Assembly (NCBI GenBank): GCA_013397695.1
Contig: VYZI01000118.1
Location: 390,497 to 454,496, forward strand
Length of the DNA stretch: 64,000 bases
Source: Centropus unirufus
Lineage: Eukaryota > Chordata > Aves > Cuculiformes > Centropidae
Direction of reading: 5' to 3'
The notes beneath the pieces are model-generated. The model saw only the letters and a list, made by a program, of their open reading frames with translations, searched no databases and was not told the DNA's origin. Position numbers and translations under genes: made by a program. Shown here in pieces: positions 47,212 to 58,708 of the stretch (position 1 is its first letter; every line of letters starts with the position of its first letter).

Positions 47212-49920
47212 AAGGTAGAAAACGAAGCACAGGGAATGGCGGGACACAAGTCCTAAGTGGCACAGAGGAAGTAGGAGTTAGGAGAATGAGGGGGAAGATG
47301 GGAAAGCAAGGTCTGCAGGGCTGTGAACACAATACCATAACCCTTTTTGTACTTGTATCATATTTTGCTCCCATTTGGGAAGGTATTGCACAACCTGTCC
47401 TTTGTAGTAAAGAAATAAATGGAGGAGTAATGTCTTCTCTGTGTTCTCCACAATTCTGACAGCTTTCATTTTACCACTATTTTCACCTTCAACTGTCTGG
47501 AAAGTGAACTCAGAAAGCAGCCGTTCTACCACTTTCTTCCAGAGATCCTTTTGGGAACTCTCTAATGCTATCAGGATTAGGAAAAAAGGAATTACCCTTT
47601 TTGAAGTCAGACAACTCCGGCAGTGAGAAAGCAAATAAATTATTATTTCTAATTTAAAAAATAATAAGGACAAAAAGCAATTATCTATTTAAAAAACTCA
47701 AACGAACAAACACAAAATCAATAAAAACCCACCCCGAAGAGCCAAATACATAAAAAATATCCCATATAGAAAGATATCAGCATAATTGCAGGAGGATTTC
47801 CAGCCATACATACAAGTAAACATTTTTCTCTCTCTGGTCTCTGACAAAGGCACTTTTAAGCAATTTGAAGACCAGAAGTTTCAATGCCTTTTAATTTCTA
47901 TGTACATCAGCTGGGCACACCTGGCTTGGAAATTTTCCCTATCACTGAGTGCACATGGAGCTAAGGAGAGAGTAGAAAGCACTAAGACAGGCACATGTCC
48001 TGCCTGTAATTCTGTTGTGGTGTGGTGAAAACAAATATCTAAGTTAACACTTAAAAAAAAAAAGATACTACAGTATAGCCTTCCTAGAAGCCTCAGAATA
48101 TTTTAATATTTCTGTAAGGGGTTTCAAAATGGCAGGTATTTTAATTCAGACAGCATATTTATAGCTGTCAGAGGTAGCTCCTGAACAGATGCAGACTTTG
48201 GTCCTGTTTTGGCCCTACTTGATTCATCCCATCTCTCAGCAGCCAGTAATTATAGCTATATGTATAACCTTTGACTTTCCAGCGATGTGTATAGTTACAC
48301 CTCTCCTCTCTTCTGTAAAACCAAGCCGAGTGTTCAGAATTCATTCCTCTTCCGGGGATAATGCATGTCGCAATGTTTCTGCGAGGGTACAGATCAGGGG
48401 CTACGGTGCTAATTTAGCATCAGCATCACTACCAGGGAAACAGTTATATTCTGTATTGACTAATTTTTCTCCTGTGACTGTATTGAACCTGTTCCTCAAC
48501 CTTTTCTTCACGGAATGTCATCACCATCTAAGTAATACATCATCAATGCAGTTCACTCTGATGATGTATTATACTAACATATCATTAGTGCAACAGCAGA
48601 GCAAGGCGCTTTGATGATGTATTAATGCAATACATCATCGGAATGAGTCACTCTGATGATGTATAACTCAAAAGATGGTACTATCCAGGGAAACATGGAC
48701 ATTCAATAAATCAGGAGCAACATTAAAGAATAAAATCTAGGACATCTTCTTAGGAAAAACAAAGCTTTGAATGAATATAGGTTTTCCTTAAAAAAATAAA
48801 AAAAAAAGGCAAAAAAAAGAAAAAGACAGAAATCAAATTGTAACTTTATGGGGAATGCAGATTTTTTGTTAGATACAATTACCATGATATTCAATTTGAA
48901 TTCTCTTCTACCATGACAGCAGATACATTCAGGGCATTTTAAGATAGTGTAAGATGATGGTGTGATGCAAATGGTAACATACTCACTTGTGACTTATCTT
49001 ACCTCGAAGCAAAGAAAAAGAGAAGCAAAGGTAAATAACCTGCAAAAAAAAGAAAAAAAAGATTGACACTATTTTCAAACTGCTGAAAGGACCAGGTAAA
49101 ATTTAGTTTTAGACCTATGTAAAGCGTGTAGTAAATCCTAACAAACTGGGGGATTGACATTAGTGCAAGAAGAAATGGCAAACTTTAAATAAGTAGAGCA
49201 TTGAGGATTAAAAGGCACTTAGTCATAAATAGCAATATCAATACGCCAGTTGTGGTAGCTATGCTTAAAGAAGTGCATGCCCTCTGATTTATAGGACAGG
49301 CTGCAACCCACCAAAGCTGAAATGATGAGAAAGCTACTAAATACAATTCAGAGTTTTACAGGAAATTTAATTAGCAAATTAAAATTTAAAAAATCTAAAC
49401 ATCCTGAATAAACCTAATAGAAAACAAGAGAGCTTTCACTGGTCAGATAAACTAAATATTTGGGAAAGAAAGAAAAAAAAAAAAGACAGATGTTTTTTCC
49501 CCCCAGTCCTTCAGGGTTTATGGCAGGGTCAGAAAATAACCACTGTAATAATAACCAGGCAGCACTCTGATTAAAAAATTAAAAACTCCTCTGATGTCAC
49601 TTGTTTATTTCTGGGGTTTTTATTCCAGCAGACACCCAGCTTTTCCTCACACACACCGACCTGCTACTCACCACATGCCTGAACACGCTTAAAAGGAGGG
49701 GGGAACCTTTCTGAGAGCCATTGTTCTGCGAACAGCCCCACAAATCCCCTTTTCCCCTTGCCATGAGAACAGGCAGAGGGGGTTTTGCTGTTGTTGTTTT
49801 TGTTTTGTTTTAAATTGGCCTCAGCTGCACCAGATTGCTCCGAGCTCCTGGAGATGCTCCAGCTGAGGCCCTGCCATCCCCGTCAGGATTTAACTCCTCA
49901 GCATCCCTTTCCCCAGCTCC
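47212..49920. other. Noncoding DNA, no gene recognised
   Basis: Unique AT-rich sequence between the longest CR1 and the CpG-rich block. It includes the alternating inverted 10-12-mer block (48533-48664) and A-rich tracts near 48,050-48,062 and 48,790-48,825. The largest frames are 131 codons on minus (47278-47673) and 141 codons on plus (48189-48614). Neither shows a recognised domain or splice context, so I do not call a gene. Confidence 0.6.
48533..48664. repeat. Alternating inverted 10-12-mers (cruciform-prone block)
   Basis: One 10-12-mer occurs four times in alternating orientation: TAATACATCATC (48533-48544), GATGATGTATTA (48560-48571), GATGATGTATT (48613-48623), AATACATCATC (48629-48639), then GATGATGTAT again at 48655-48664. 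The first pair and the last pair are both separated by 15 nt, and both spacers end in CACTCT. This shows that an inverted-repeat unit was itself duplicated about 95 bp apart. The middle pair forms a tight hairpin with a 5-nt loop. Confidence 0.8.
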
Positions 49921-50670
49921 CCAGGCCCCAGCTCTGCTGAGGCGAGGAGCGAACGTGCTCGTACGTGGGTGTAGGGCAGAGGGAGAGAGAATTCTGGTGT
50001 TTGTGTCCCTGAGCAGGTGCGGAGCGAGGTTCACTCACCCGCGGGGCTGAGCGAGCCCCAACATGGCGCGAGCGCAGGGCTCGGACCTGTCGAGGCATCC
50101 CAGTCCCTGGATGGAACGAAACCACTCTTCTTGAAGCATTTCAATTAATCGCAGCCTCTTGAAGGCGAATACATCTCAACCCCATTTTAAACACCCCTAA
50201 AGATGGAGCGGGGGGGTGGTAAATATAGATAAGAGAAGCGGAGCTGCTCTGCAAGGTTTATCCCCAGATACCAGCGCACTCATCGGCCTCCTGATTTTTC
50301 TCACTCCTCGATTCTCGTGGACCCCAGCCCTGCAGCCCAACCCACCCAAAACCAAACCTGGAGGTGCTCTGGGAGTGGGGAACATCACCGAGCGGCCCCG
50401 CTCCGCTCTCCCAGAGGAGACATCAGCCTCAGGGGGACACAGCGCGCCCCACAGCCAAAAGAAAGAGCAGTTCCTCCCTCCTGTGCCCCTTTCCAGCTGC
50501 TGATAATAATGTGAGGAAATGTCATTGTCTGCAGCGAGCTGCGGCGTCGCTGCTTGTGTTTACAGCGGGGCACGTTGATCCCCAGCTCCAGGCCAGCCTG
50601 AGGTTCACCGCAGCACAGGGTACGCTGGGGTGAGGGAAGAGTCCGCTCCATCAATAAACACAGCCGCCCG
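49921..50670. promoter_or_regulatory. CpG-rich segment (candidate CpG island)
   Basis: By hand count about 40 CpG dinucleotides fall in these 750 bases, versus near absence in most of the window. With GC in the mid-50s percent this is an observed/expected ratio of roughly 0.7. It contains a GGGGCT/AGCCCC hairpin (50043-50059) followed by AACATGGCGC (50060-50069), which resembles a YY1 site common just downstream of promoters. Open frames here (65-95 codons on both strands) are GC-driven shadows. It is the best promoter-like region in the window. Confidence 0.5.
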
Positions 50671-50676
50671 CAGGGG

Positions 50677-50685
50677 TATAAAAAG
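50677..50685 (+). promoter_or_regulatory. TATA-box match (GGGGTATAAAAAGC context)
   Basis: TATAAAAAG in a G-rich upstream context (CAGGGGTATAAAAAGCATAC) is an excellent core TATA-box match at the 3' edge of the CpG-rich segment. A start site would be expected around 50,700-50,715. About 85 nt downstream, GTAAGC at 50797 could serve as a moderate 5' splice donor. No long ORF begins in between, so a transcript would most likely be noncoding or a 5'-untranslated first exon. Activity is unproven. Confidence 0.4.
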
Positions 50686-51011
50686 CATACAGGGTTCTTA
50701 ACTGCCTCAGAAAAAAGCAGCTTTCATTGTTCTACAGAACCTGAGACTGAAGCAAAGATTCCTCCTGCCAGTATTCCTAGGGAGCTGCAGTTCCTTGTAA
50801 GCATTTAAAAGCCTCCCTAAAATTGAGGAGTTTTCTAAGTGCTTTTCCTGGCTAACAAGCAGTTTAGCCTTTCCTTTGATGTCCTTGCGCTTTCATGGAC
50901 CATGTGAACAAAAAAAAAATATATATATTTGAATGCAAAAATCCAAACAAACATGGAAGAAATCAGCCGATGTCACTGCGTTTTAACCAACAGGGGCAGA
51001 CCATGACTTAC
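50686..51011. other. Noncoding DNA downstream of the TATA match
   Basis: This stretch would hold the start and first exon of any transcript from the TATA element. It contains a short A/AT-rich tract near 50,910-50,930. A 102-codon frame (50895-51203) runs into the CR1 and is not a credible gene. Confidence 0.5.
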
Positions 51012-51490
51012 CACAGAATCACAGACAGCTTTGGTTTGGAGGAGACATTTATGGACCATCTAGTAGAGCCCCCCTGCAGTGAGAAGGGACACCTTCATCT
51101 AGCCCAGATTTCTCAAAGCCCCATCCAGCCTGGCTTGAGTGTTTCCAGGAATGGGGCCTCCACAACCTCCCTGGGTAACAGCATTTCACCACTTTTGTTG
51201 TAAAAAAAATCTTCCTTATATCCAGACTAAATTTCCTCTCCCTTAGTTTAAAACCATTACACCTTATCCTGCTACAGCAGGCCTTAATAAAAAGTCTATT
51301 CCCAGCTTCTCTGCAGCCCCTTTTCAGTACTGGAAGCTGCTCAAAGGTCTCCCCAGAGCCACCCTTCTCCAGGCTGAACAACCCCAACTTTCTCAGCCTG
51401 TCCTCACAGGAGAGGTGCTCCAGCCTTCAGATCCCCTTTGTGGCCTCTAGACTCACTCTAACAGACCCGTGTCCTTCTGCTGCTGAGAAA
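51012..51490 (-). mobile_element. CR1 LINE fragment, about 480 bp
   Basis: Antisense CR1: 'cacagaatcacagacagctt', 'tggtttggaggagacattta', 'ccccatccagcctggcttga', 'atggggcctccacaacctcc', 'ctgggtaacagcatttcacc', 'ttagtttaaaaccattacac', 'cttatcctgctacagcagg', 'ccccttttcagtactggaag', 'ctccaggctgaacaacccca', 'gtcctcacaggagaggtgct', 'cagacccgtgtccttctgct'. It is well preserved and 5'-truncated near 'tgctgagaa'. The 112-codon minus frame crossing it (51049-51387) is the CR1 sense strand but falls in the 3' UTR. Confidence 0.95.
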
Positions 51491-51702
51491 CCGTGCAGCA
51501 CGAAGAACCACGTAGCATGGAGAAAGCACGATGAGGCAGCTGTGTCAAAACAGAATGTATATATAACTCCTTGTCCTACTCTACCTATAATACGCAACCC
51601 CTTTTCTATGTACAGAAGTCAAACATACAGAAAAAAACTAAGCCTGACCTCTAAAGACAACTTTATGAAGTAACATCAAGGAGCAAATCTCATCTTCCTT
51701 TC

Positions 51703-51780
51703 TGAGATGGTTGAGTAGGCATGGTGGTGTTGGACTTGATGATCTTAGAGCTCTTTCCCAACCCTTTTTGGATGCTATCA
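51703..51780 (+). mobile_element. CR1 LINE 3' terminus
   Basis: Sense CR1 end: 'gatggttgagtaggcatggt', 'ggtgttggacttgatgatct', 'tagagctctttcccaaccct', then 'ttttggatgctatcat', a decayed octamer tail. It lies 200 bp from a minus-strand CR1 and belongs to the 'gatcttagaggtcttttcc' subtype. Confidence 0.88.
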
Positions 51781-52340
51781 TAATATTAAATACACCAAAG
51801 TGGTTCTGCAGGAAGGTCCACTTGTGGCAGTAGCTAGGCAGAAAGTTTTTGAAACTGGAGATTTCGAAGTAAGCTACCAGGCAACAGCAATATGCACATC
51901 TAACCCTGTTAAATTCTCCTAATGCCATATTAAATTCAGCTTCAATAAACAAAAACCTCTTTATATTATTTTTTTCTAAACAGTTTTACAAGATGGAAGT
52001 GCAAGTACTAATAAAATATATGGTTTAATTAACCAAACTTATGCTGTGGTGTACATGAGAAGTGGATGATTTACAGAGTGTTATCCTCTTCAGGACAGAA
52101 TAATGCAAACAGCATAATTAAAAGTTGATGAGAAGTGTATTTATTGAGCACACAGGAAGAACAGACACTTAGATTTATGATACACAAAGTGTACCTTTCA
52201 TTTGCAATATTAACATTTTAAAGTCCAAAGCATCAGCATAATGCACTCAAACTGTTCTATGCAGCATCCGTGTAATTTAGCCCTGTTAATCCTGACACTG
52301 CTGGTGGTAAATTATGGCACCTGAACATGTACTGGTGTAA

Positions 52341-52362
52341 CATGATATATTGTGATATCATG
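52341..52362. repeat. 8-bp inverted repeat, CATGATAT/ATATCATG
   Basis: CATGATAT (52341-52348) and ATATCATG (52355-52362) are exact reverse complements around a 6-nt loop. Further 'atatcac'-type words follow nearby. A short palindrome of uncertain significance in AT-rich DNA. Confidence 0.6.
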
Positions 52363-52528
52363 ATTACGCTCACTGAGATGTCTGTGGATGCCATATATCA
52401 CATCTGACTGTCTGTAAGGACATGTGAAATAGTTGAAGGGCCAGTCATCTATTCGTGACTATCACTAATGGAGCCATCAGTGCAAAAGGAGCAGTTTGAT
52501 ATTAATGGAAGAACTTCTAGAAAATTCC

Positions 52529-52558
52529 GGCTAAAATCCTTATGGCTAAAATCCTTAT
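52529..52558. repeat. 15-bp perfect tandem duplication
   Basis: GGCTAAAATCCTTAT occurs at 52529-52543 and immediately again at 52544-52558 with no mismatch, consistent with a young slippage duplication. Confidence 0.9.
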
Positions 52559-54107
52559 GGATCAGGGCTATTTAGGCTTGGGTACTTGAAATATCACTAC
52601 ATTGTGAGCGTTCAGAGAGTGCATGGATGTTCTAGAAGATAAAATGCATACTATTACCCTGGGAACATTCAACGATGTAAGCTAGGTAGACATGACATCC
52701 CAAAACACTTATTTTCTCTTCTGTCCTAATAAAGTTAAACTCAGTCCAAGATTCTCCTAGTTGGAGAAATCTAGGCTTGGGATGCAGAGAGAGGTAGTAT
52801 ACAGAAGAATTCTTATTCAATCATCACCACTACTGAATTCTTTAGAGTCATGCATAGACATTTGTGCCCAGAAAGATTTGTCAATATCTAAATCACGAGT
52901 TATATAGACTCCCAATGAGTTGTAACATGGCTCAGTTATGAAACAAGTCTTGGAAGTGTATTGCATTTTGAACAGTTTGATACACAAAGAAACTTATAAT
53001 GGGGGCTTGACGATCTACGTTAAAAAAAAAACAATAGCAAATAGATGTATAAAACCAAATTCGGAGAGAGAGGGCAATTTGGAAAAGAAGAGAAAAAGGA
53101 CGTTTCTATAGCATCATTTTCACATACACCTTCTTTATAGAAAATAATCTCTTTGAAAAGGTAACAGTAGAGGAAAAAAATGCTGCTGGTCTTTTATAAT
53201 TAAGAGTTTAACTCTTTCTGAAAACTGGGATATCTTTACTCCTCTCCTAACTCAAAATGTATTTTCTGCAAAGCCTTCAGACTCATTCTATGAACTCAGC
53301 GCTTATAGATGGGAAAAGGGTTACTTATTAGAAAATTTTCCATATCAAACACGGTTTTCATGAGAAGAAAAGAGATGTTGTGCCCTACTCTGTAATGCAA
53401 AAAAAGAAAGCTCTAATTACACAGGCAAATTTATGGAGAAAAGGGATGGCTGGATTTAAAGGACCATTTTTTTGTCTGTCTCGTTTGCAGTGCTCGAAAA
53501 ACTTAGGTTCCCAATGGTGGGAGGAGGAGCACATAATTGTGGATAGGCCCACTACCAAATCACAGCTCCCCCAGTGGCTCCAATGTTTACGCGTGCAAGC
53601 TTACCCACATACGCTTCCAGCTCCTCACACTGGAAATGTGTTTCAGCTCTTCCTACTTTATGGGATTCATTTTTAAGGCCGTTGTTTGGCCATGGTGACC
53701 CTAACTGATAGCAAACAGCTGAAAGGCGCAAAAGAAAAAAAATGAAAGAACACTGGGGAAGAAAACCAAGCGGCTCCTCAAGGCTGATAAATTGCCGTAG
53801 GTCTGTTATCTTCCATTTGCCAGCAGACAGCTGCTGACGGTCAGACAGTGGGAGTGGAGGACAAGAAAAGAGTTTATCCATTTCAAAGCTTGCCAAACAA
53901 TCCGACCACCTTGTGCAAGCGAGGACTTGCAGTTTGTGTGCCTTCAGCTCACTTTTAGCTGTTTCCTTTGCCAGCCTTTCCAAAACGCTCTCCATCTCGG
54001 CCCAACCTTCAAGCCTGAGGACCTGCTGCAGGAAGGAGAGAGCATTTCCCTTTGTTGTGGGTTTCTCCCTGCAGGCTCATCCAGCTCAGCAGATCCTAGT
54101 ACACCAG

Positions 54108-54162
54108 CCCTTTTTCTTTTTTGCCTTTTTTTCCTTCCTTTTCTTCCCTTTTTTTTCTGCCT
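54108..54162 (+). repeat. Polypyrimidine tract
   Basis: About 55 bases are almost entirely C and T, broken by two G residues (one inside 'tttttgcctttt' and one near the right end), on the plus strand. Such tracts can adopt triplex structures. On the plus strand it could also resemble a splice-acceptor pyrimidine tract, but no AG with a credible exon follows closely. Confidence 0.7.
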
Positions 54163-54179
54163 CTGATGCTAAACTTGAT

Positions 54180-54375
54180 TTACAGGCCTGAGTTATTATT
54201 TATCATTATTCATTTTCTGTCACCAGTGCATTGAAGGTTAATAGAAATGCCAGCATGCTCACTGATTTACTTAGTAAAATATTTGTTCCAAGGTTTAGGT
54301 CAGATGATTGGTGTCTGAGCGAGCTTCAGGTTTATGCATTATGAAAAGCAAGCTGACTTGACCTTGAGCCACCAG
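54180..54375. promoter_or_regulatory. Candidate conserved noncoding element
   Basis: A repeat-free stretch with 'tgagttattatttatcatta', 'aaggttaatagaaatg', 'ccagcatgctcactg', 'caaggtttaggtcagatgat' and a POU-like TTTATGCATTATGA (54331-54344), followed by 'ttgaccttgagcc', a nuclear-receptor half-site (TGACCTTGA, an ESRRA/NR5A-like word). The motifs are visible; enhancer status is inference. Confidence 0.28.
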
Positions 54376-55185
54376 CACCAGCACTATATATTACTTTAGT
54401 GGAGTGACCTTCAGAGCCCCAAGACACACTAGATGTATTCAACACATGTTTTCCTCTCCCATACTGCTGCCTTTGTATACATTCCAGCTGAACTTATGTA
54501 ATGTAAGATGATACTCACTTTTCATCTAATGAATTTGAGCAGGATGACACATTCAACAAAACCCCCCCATCACCTTGGAGGTAACAAACTAACTTTGAAT
54601 CCGAGATGGACTAAGGCTCAGCAAGTAATGGAGCTAACTGACACCCCTTGTCACACGGAGCATCCGGTTCTCCGACCCACGCAGGAGGCAGAGGGCTTCG
54701 TTCTGATGTTCACCACCCCGGTGTAACTCATCACTGACTCCAATGACACCCACTGAATTAAGTGACAGAAATATAAAGCACACGGGTGAGAATCCACAAG
54801 CTGGCAGGATTTATGCCTGGATTACGGTACTACTTAAGTTAGTGGCACAATCCAGCCCATGCCTCTTCTTTCCTCCCTGTCTAAACGGACCCTCAAGTGT
54901 GGTCTGGTGTTGCCAGACGAGAACACACAGATGCAAACAATGGTTATGGAAACTATTTTCTTACCCTTGGTTTTCACATTGGCCCAGCCTTCTTTGTAGT
55001 TTCACTTGTACAGCAGTAAGTAAGTATCTTCAGATGATTTCTTTCTTTTCCATTTGTTCAAACAAACAATGGCCACTATAACCAAAATGAAAAATCTTAA
55101 CAACTCTGAGATTTAACCGTTATTTAATTTGAAAGGCTCTCAGTTTGCTGTCGGCTACCCTGGGATAAAGCCAGACTAATTCCAG

Positions 55186-55245
55186 TGTCTTTAGTGGATC
55201 CACTCCAGATTTACATCAGCAAAAATAAGACCAGAATTTGGCACA
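55186..55245 (+). repeat. Possible ancient amniote repeat relic
   Basis: The phrase 'tggatccactccagattta', 'catcagcaaaaataagacca', 'gaatttggcacaa' resembles the 'actccagatttacaccagtgtaa...gagaagaatctggccc' word order I recall from old LINE-derived repeats shared by turtles, crocodilians and birds. The match is from memory, diverged and short. Confidence 0.3.
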
Positions 55246-56773
55246 ATACATCTATAGATGTGTGTATTATTTTCCCAACCCTGCTTTAATTCTTCCCAGG
55301 TATTTACCGGAGAAACAGCATCCCTAAGAAGAATTAAAAGCAGAACCTTTTGACTCCATACCCTATTAGGACAGAAACACCTTCTTAATTTTTCACTTTC
55401 CCCATACATGACATTTTGAGATAGCTGAGATTTATATAGGCAGATTTGGCAGCCTTTTCATATTTACTTACACTCAGAGATAAATCAAATCCAGGGCACT
55501 CTCTCCAAGAATAAGTTATTTGTTATCTGACTAAGTATGTGTTAGTGGATCAGACATAAGAAAGGTATTTCTATTATAACTGTGTTGTTTGGCTATGATT
55601 TACTGTGGTAGATGATATTATTTTTCACTCTTGATTTTACAGAGCGTTCTCTTATTGTCTTATGTATTTCAACATAGTTACTGGGGAGGGTAAGGGGAGA
55701 GGGAGGCGCACTGGGGTTTGACGCATTAACCAAAGGAAAGAAACTGAACCCCACCAGCAGGAGGAGAGAAAACTTAATCCTGCTAATGTTGAATCAGGAG
55801 CATTAACCTCACCTGGAGTCTGCCACCTCAGGAGAAAACATGGGTCAAATTCGAATTTATTACTGGATATCTGCATTAATCCTGTAAAAGTCCCTGAAAG
55901 GAAAATATTTAAATACTCTGGGTAGTAACTCAACACCCTTCTACCTTCCCCTGTTAAGAGCAACTGGATAAGATAACAGTATGTTCTCAGAGTACCCTAA
56001 TTCTTTTAGGGACTTTAATATTCTTCCATTTGGAAGAACAGCATGCAAACACTACATCTCCTGAGAAAGGACTCTATTATCAAAATATGCCACTTCTGAT
56101 GAGAAAAGACAGTGTTGGCATCACTCTCTTCTACTCCTTTGTGTACCTTTTGACTGTGCAGATCTTCTTTTTCAGTTCTGGAAGGTATGAGCTCTCTGAG
56201 TCCCAGTGCAGCTTCGCACTTTGGTTTTACCTCAGAATAGCAGATTCCTCTGCCACGAGCAGTCTTAAGATTTCCCCGAGACCACATCTTTTTATCTTTC
56301 ATCCACGTCGACGTTGTTTCTCATCCAGAGAAATGAGGGACCGCTGATTCCAGGAACTCACATTGTGGCGAGTTAATCCTCTTCGAAAATCAAAATATGA
56401 AAAATGTGCAACTCCTGTTGCGGCGTTAGGCAGGATCTTGTGGAGGGCCACAGGACTGGATCATTTTTAAGCTTTCCTTCAACAATGGAGTCAAAGCTAT
56501 TCACCTAAAATTAACCCCAGAGTTTTGGTGAGGATATGCAACCTTGTAAAAAGATTAATTAGATGACCATTCTCTTTACTCAAGAATTTAGTCAATTAAA
56601 ACAAATTGCAACATTTAATAATATGAATCCTTCAGCTCTCCTTGAAGCCTGCACTGTCAGCATCAACGAGCACCAGCATCATCCCCCATATCTTAGCCGG
56701 TAAAGTCTCACACTTTGTTAGATGATGACAGTCCCTCTTGGCTGCGGCAGACAGCACTCTACACACCTGCATC

Positions 56774-56803
56774 AATTTCCCTTTCCTCCAAGAAAGGGAA
56801 ATT
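56774..56803. repeat. Perfect 11-bp inverted repeat (hairpin)
   Basis: AATTTCCCTTT (56774-56784) and AAAGGGAAATT (56793-56803) are exact reverse complements separated by an 8-nt loop. It is the tightest long-armed hairpin seen in this part of the window. The stem is too short for a microRNA precursor. Confidence 0.75.
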
Positions 56804-58666
56804 TTCCTCCTTTATTTTTTAGCCAAATATAAGCTCATCAATCTGCTCACATTATGGCACACACTAGGCTTTGCTACTACAAGTAACTACCATCCTTTCA
56901 ATTAAGCTATTCTCTGTTTCCTTTTTCCCTTGATCCATTCCCTGCAATTTCAAGAACTGATCTGGAAAGATTCAGAAAAGTGAAGAAAAAATACACCAAG
57001 AACTAGAACATTTTTAAGCACACCCATCTACCAAAGCCATAAAGTATGATAGATGCTTTAAAACTAAATGTATGGTAGCCTGGCTGCTGGAGACACTGTA
57101 GAAGATAAAACACTCCTCTCAATAACAAAAGTGCTGGGGAGAAACTCATATCCTGTACACTCACGCTGTATTATTTACTGTTTCTATTAAAGCCATTCAG
57201 AAAAATCCCTTCAGAAACAGTGCTGTACAAACTCACATGAAAAGTCACTGCCCTGCGAGCTCATGCTCCACAGAGAACAATATTAGTTCCCCAGTTCCAA
57301 CCTAAGTACCTGACCAAGGCCAGGTTTTCACCCGCAATGAATCAATGCCTGGGATACATGCAATCGGATTTCAAAGACCTAGACTTGCTGACCTTGTAAG
57401 ACATTTTTCATCTATCCTTTCCCTCCCCTTCCTCAGCTTGGTTCCTGAATTGGCTGCACGGCAAAGAAATGAGCTCCAGAAAAATCTCTCGTGGTTGGGA
57501 CACGCTGGGTCCTTCTGACAGGCTAAGTCTAAGAAATGCAAACAGTGATGCAGCAAGAAGGTCTGAAGCAGAGGAAACCCAAGTCTGATGTGAATGGCAG
57601 CTAATTAGACCTAAAGGAAAGAAGGAGAAGTATGTTTAAAAATTTACATGGTTATGTAAATCAGTCAGGCATTAAAAAAAATCATATTGATGCCTGTGAG
57701 CCTCTTCCATGTACCTACTGAAGCTGAATTCTTGTCCCTTCCCACCTCCCTGTTTCTCTAGCTTGTGTTACTCCACAAACACATGCGTTTTTTAATATCC
57801 CAACGTTAATTCAAAAGGAAGTTTACAGCAGCTCATGAAGAAAACCCCATAATTATTCTATTATCAACCCAAAGTCACTAAGTTCTAATGAGTATGTATG
57901 ATTTCAACGACCTCGGTAGTAAATAGCCATAAGAGCTTAGAATTCTAGTAACTTCCACCACCAGATAAAAACACATAATACCCTGACACACACAGAATAA
58001 AAACCAGATAATATCTCCAATCCTGAGCTATACCAAGGTGCTAAAGTCTTTGGATTCTGCAATTCACCTATACAAAGGGCTATCTTTAGGCATTTAGGAT
58101 AAAGAAGCAGAAATATAGAAGTAGCCCCATTAGGTTATACAGTATTTGCTTTCACAACTATGAAAAATCGCATAGGATCTTCTCTTCTCTCTTTAGGAAT
58201 CATTAAAATACAGGGAATAATAAAGATCATTTAAAACTATTTAAGAATAGAATAGAAAGTCCTGCTTTTTTTGTTAGAAGCAAAAGTAATGATACAAGAA
58301 GTCCTCAGTAATATTAATTGCTCCTTGACAACTCATCTTCCTGATGAACTGGAAAACTGTTACTTGTTTCAAGAATAATAGTTGCTCACTTAGCCATAAG
58401 TTTCCTACATTAGCATCAATGATATTGGCAGTTAGAATAGAAAAGCTGAATTATCGAGGCAGCATTGCAGATAAAGGTGGGTAAATTAAGCTCATTCAGT
58501 TTGTCATTTCATGCTACATCTCTTGTCTGGTTTATAAAGTCCACGTCACCATGGAACTGAATGTCCCCACAACAGAAATCAATAGGACTTCTGCAGACAA
58601 AATAGTCACACTGTCTGCTAGACCACTCTCCAGACCAGATCAAACTGGTTTTACCTTTATGCTTCT

Positions 58667-58708
58667 GAATACATGGAAATGAATACACGGAAATGAATAC
58701 ACGGAAAG
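58667..58708. repeat. 14-bp tandem repeat, three copies
   Basis: Units at 58667-58680 (GAATACATGGAAAT), 58681-58694 (GAATACACGGAAAT) and 58695-58708 (GAATACACGGAAAG) differ by one base each. The second and third share the T-to-C change, so the third copy probably arose from the second. Confidence 0.88.

Noticed and set aside
48189..48614. 141-codon plus-strand frame with a hydrophobic N-terminus
   Set aside because: Its end runs through the alternating inverted-repeat block and no family or splice signal is visible.
50216..50654. Several 65-95-codon frames on both strands in the CpG-rich segment
   Set aside because: Overlapping GC-rich frames in many phases with no shared signal; expected where stop codons are scarce.
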